A DNA stretch of 64,000 nt from Rhizobium sp. CCGE 510 (lineage in GTDB: Bacteria > Pseudomonadota > Alphaproteobacteria > Rhizobiales > Rhizobiaceae), in NCBI RefSeq assembly GCF_000292525.1, contig NZ_AEYF01000015.1, positions 124,001 through 188,000 on the forward strand, in the 5' to 3' direction. Below the pieces are notes generated by a model that searched no databases, had not been told where the DNA came from, and saw nothing but the letters and a program-made list of their open reading frames with translations. Every line of letters starts with the position of its first letter. The stretch's first letter is position 1. The translations under genes were made by a program, and so were the position numbers. This document shows positions 62,009-64,000 of this stretch, in pieces.

Positions 62009-63082
62009 ATGGCATCGGTTGAACTGAACGATATTCGCAAGACCTATGGCGCCGTCGATGTCATCCACGGCATCTCGCTGGATATTCAGGATGGGGAATT
62101 CGTCGCCCTGGTCGGGCCGTCCGGCTGCGGAAAATCGACGCTGCTGCGGATGATCGCCGGTCTCGAGGAAATCACCGATGGCGAGATCTCCATCGGCGGC
62201 AAGGTGGTCAACGCCATGACGCCGCGCGAACGCAACATCGCCATGGTCTTCCAGTCTTACGCGCTCTATCCGCACATGACCGTGGCTGAAAACATGGGCT
62301 TCAATCTGAAGCTCGCCGGCGTCGCCAAACCGCAGATCGAGCTCCGCGTCGCCGAGGCCGCCCGCATGCTCGATCTCGCCCAGCTGCTCGACCGCAAACC
62401 GGCGCAGCTTTCCGGCGGTCAGCGCCAGCGCGTCGCCATGGGCCGCGCCGTCGTGCGCAATCCGGCCGTCTTTCTGTTCGACGAGCCGCTGTCGAACCTC
62501 GATGCGAAACTCCGCGTGCAGATGCGCTCGGAAATCAAGACGCTGCACCAGAAGGTGAAGACGACCTCGATCTATGTCACCCACGACCAGATCGAAGCGA
62601 TGACGCTGGCCGACCGCATCGTCGTGCTCAATCAGGGCAGGGTGGAGCAGCAGGGCACGCCGCTCGAACTTTACCGCAAGCCCGCCAATCTCTTCGTCGC
62701 CGCCTTCATCGGATCGCCGGCGATGAACATGCTCGACGGCACCGTCGACGGCGAAAACGGCGCGCCCGCCGCCCGCCTCGAGGACGGCACGGCGATCCGC
62801 ATCGCGCCAGATCGCAAGGTCAAGCTCGGCCAGGCCGTCACCATCGGCCTCCGCCCCGAACATCTCGTTCCCGGCCTGTCAGACGGCACGCCGCTTGCCG
62901 GCCGCACCATGCTGGTCGAACCCACCGGCGCCCAGACCCATGTAGTTTTCGATCTCGCCGGCCAGCAGGTGACCGCCATCGTCGACGGCGAATACCCGGT
63001 CCGCTACGGCGCGGCGTTCGAGGCAAGTATTGCCAGCGATCAGGTGCATGTTTTCGACCGCGGCAGCGGCGTGGCGCTGTAA
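62009..63082 (+). CDS. Sugar ABC transporter ATP-binding protein (UgpC/MsmK type)
   Basis: 357 aa. Walker [21 protein letters not shown]-loop [13 protein letters not shown], signature [17 protein letters not shown], Walker [19 protein letters not shown] and H-loop [15 protein letters not shown], then a C-terminal TOBE regulatory domain ([11 protein letters not shown]). GGAGG is 8 bases before ATG 62009. Last gene of the importer. Confidence 0.95.
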   Translation: MASVELNDIRKTYGAVDVIHGISLDIQDGEFVALVGPSGCGKSTLLRMIAGLEEITDGEISIGGKVVNAMTPRERNIAMVFQSYALYPHMTVAENMGFNLKLAGVAKPQIELRVAEAARMLDLAQLLDRKPAQLSGGQRQRVAMGRAVVRNPAVFLFDEPLSNLDAKLRVQMRSEIKTLHQKVKTTSIYVTHDQIEAMTLADRIVVLNQGRVEQQGTPLELYRKPANLFVAAFIGSPAMNMLDGTVDGENGAPAARLEDGTAIRIAPDRKVKLGQAVTIGLRPEHLVPGLSDGTPLAGRTMLVEPTGAQTHVVFDLAGQQVTAIVDGEYPVRYGAAFEASIASDQVHVFDRGSGVAL

Positions 63083-63135
63083 GTAGGATTTGTTGGGGAC
63101 TACGATATTCTCGGCCTGCGAGGTCGGCGAGATCA

Positions 63136-63253
63136 GCCCCTCACCCTAGCCCTCTCCCCGTAAAACACGAGAGGCGTGCGGGGACGGAGAGGTCTGCGGC
63201 TTGTCCCTTCTCCCCGCGCGCGGGGAGAAGGTGCCGGCAGGCGGATGAGGGGC
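63136..63253. repeat. RIME1-like palindromic mosaic repeat, copy 3
   Basis: It begins GCCCCTCACCCTAGCCCTCT and ends GCCGGCAGGCGGATGAGGGG. Its right half is nearly identical to copy 2 (CTTCTCCCCGCG/CGCGGGGAGAAG), while the left half is shorter and diverged. Between the convergent ABC operon and kdgD. Confidence 0.78.
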
Positions 63254-63343
63254 AGCCTCAGGGATGGATCGCACCGGCAGCGCACAAAGCCGAGGGCGAC
63301 ACTTGATAGAGAGCGAAATGCCGCGCCCTCGGTCTTTCACGTA

Positions 63344-64000
<657 letters not shown>

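Overview
The window is chromosomal DNA of an alphaproteobacterium of the Rhizobium leguminosarum/etli type. The evidence is the rhizobial order ispDF - dusB - ntrBC and ntrYX - dat - hfq - hflX - mazG, the DUF982, DUF2849, DUF934 and CsbD small proteins, many GC-rich LysR/ABC catabolic operons, and three intergenic copies of a GGGGAGAGGG/CCCCTCACCC palindromic mosaic repeat resembling RIME1. I see no transposase, integrase, CRISPR array or rRNA. There is one tRNA gene (Lys, anticodon UUU).

Region by region. 1-4.4 kb: start of ispDF (minus strand) and the overlapping dusB-ntrB-ntrC nitrogen-control operon. 4.4-17.6 kb: a block between ntrBC and ntrYX. It holds a DnaA-box pair and a terminator that may end a small RNA, an aldo/keto reductase, a polar amino-acid ABC transporter with D-serine ammonia-lyase, a LysR regulator, and a glyA-folD-purU one-carbon set. 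It ends in two broken genes: a TadG-like fragment and a frameshifted AraC regulator. 17.6-25.7 kb: core genes ntrY, ntrX, dat, hfq, hflX, mazG and a deaminase. 26-30 kb: siroheme/sulfite reduction (cysG, DUF2849, cysI, DUF934). 30-35.3 kb: a UbiH-type hydroxylase, AEC carrier, MBL hydrolase, CcdA and an AraC/GyrI regulator.

35.5-44 kb is an accessory patchwork behind tRNA-Lys. It has a frameshifted lipoprotein, a ParDE toxin-antitoxin pair with its operator, and a group of small stress-type genes (CsbD and tiny membrane proteins), three of which have GGAAC-N17/18-GTT promoters like those of the general stress sigma factor EcfG/RpoE2. It also has a frameshifted DNA-binding protein, two DUF982 genes, a DUF4242-adenylate cyclase fusion, and a small gene pair behind a LexA-like GAAC-N7-GAAC box. 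Two flavoprotein monooxygenases flank this part, the second divergent from a MarR gene.

46.2-54.7 kb is the most interesting system. A seven-gene operon runs NMT1-type ABC importer, CodA-like deaminase, FAD-linked oxidase, flavodoxin-fold oxidoreductase and RidA. It is divergent from a LysR gene, and a creatininase-family gene lies beyond that. A 38-bp element (32 of 38 bases identical, GCATC-N16-GATGC dyad) stands both in the operon/LysR intergenic region and upstream of the creatininase gene. The two units therefore look like one regulon for uptake and breakdown of a nitrogen heterocycle (pyrimidine- or creatinine-like) that I cannot name. 55-64 kb: a sugar locus (ROK regulator, Gfo/Idh/MocA dehydrogenase and ThuA-like protein, divergent from a four-gene sugar ABC importer) and the 3' part of kdgD.
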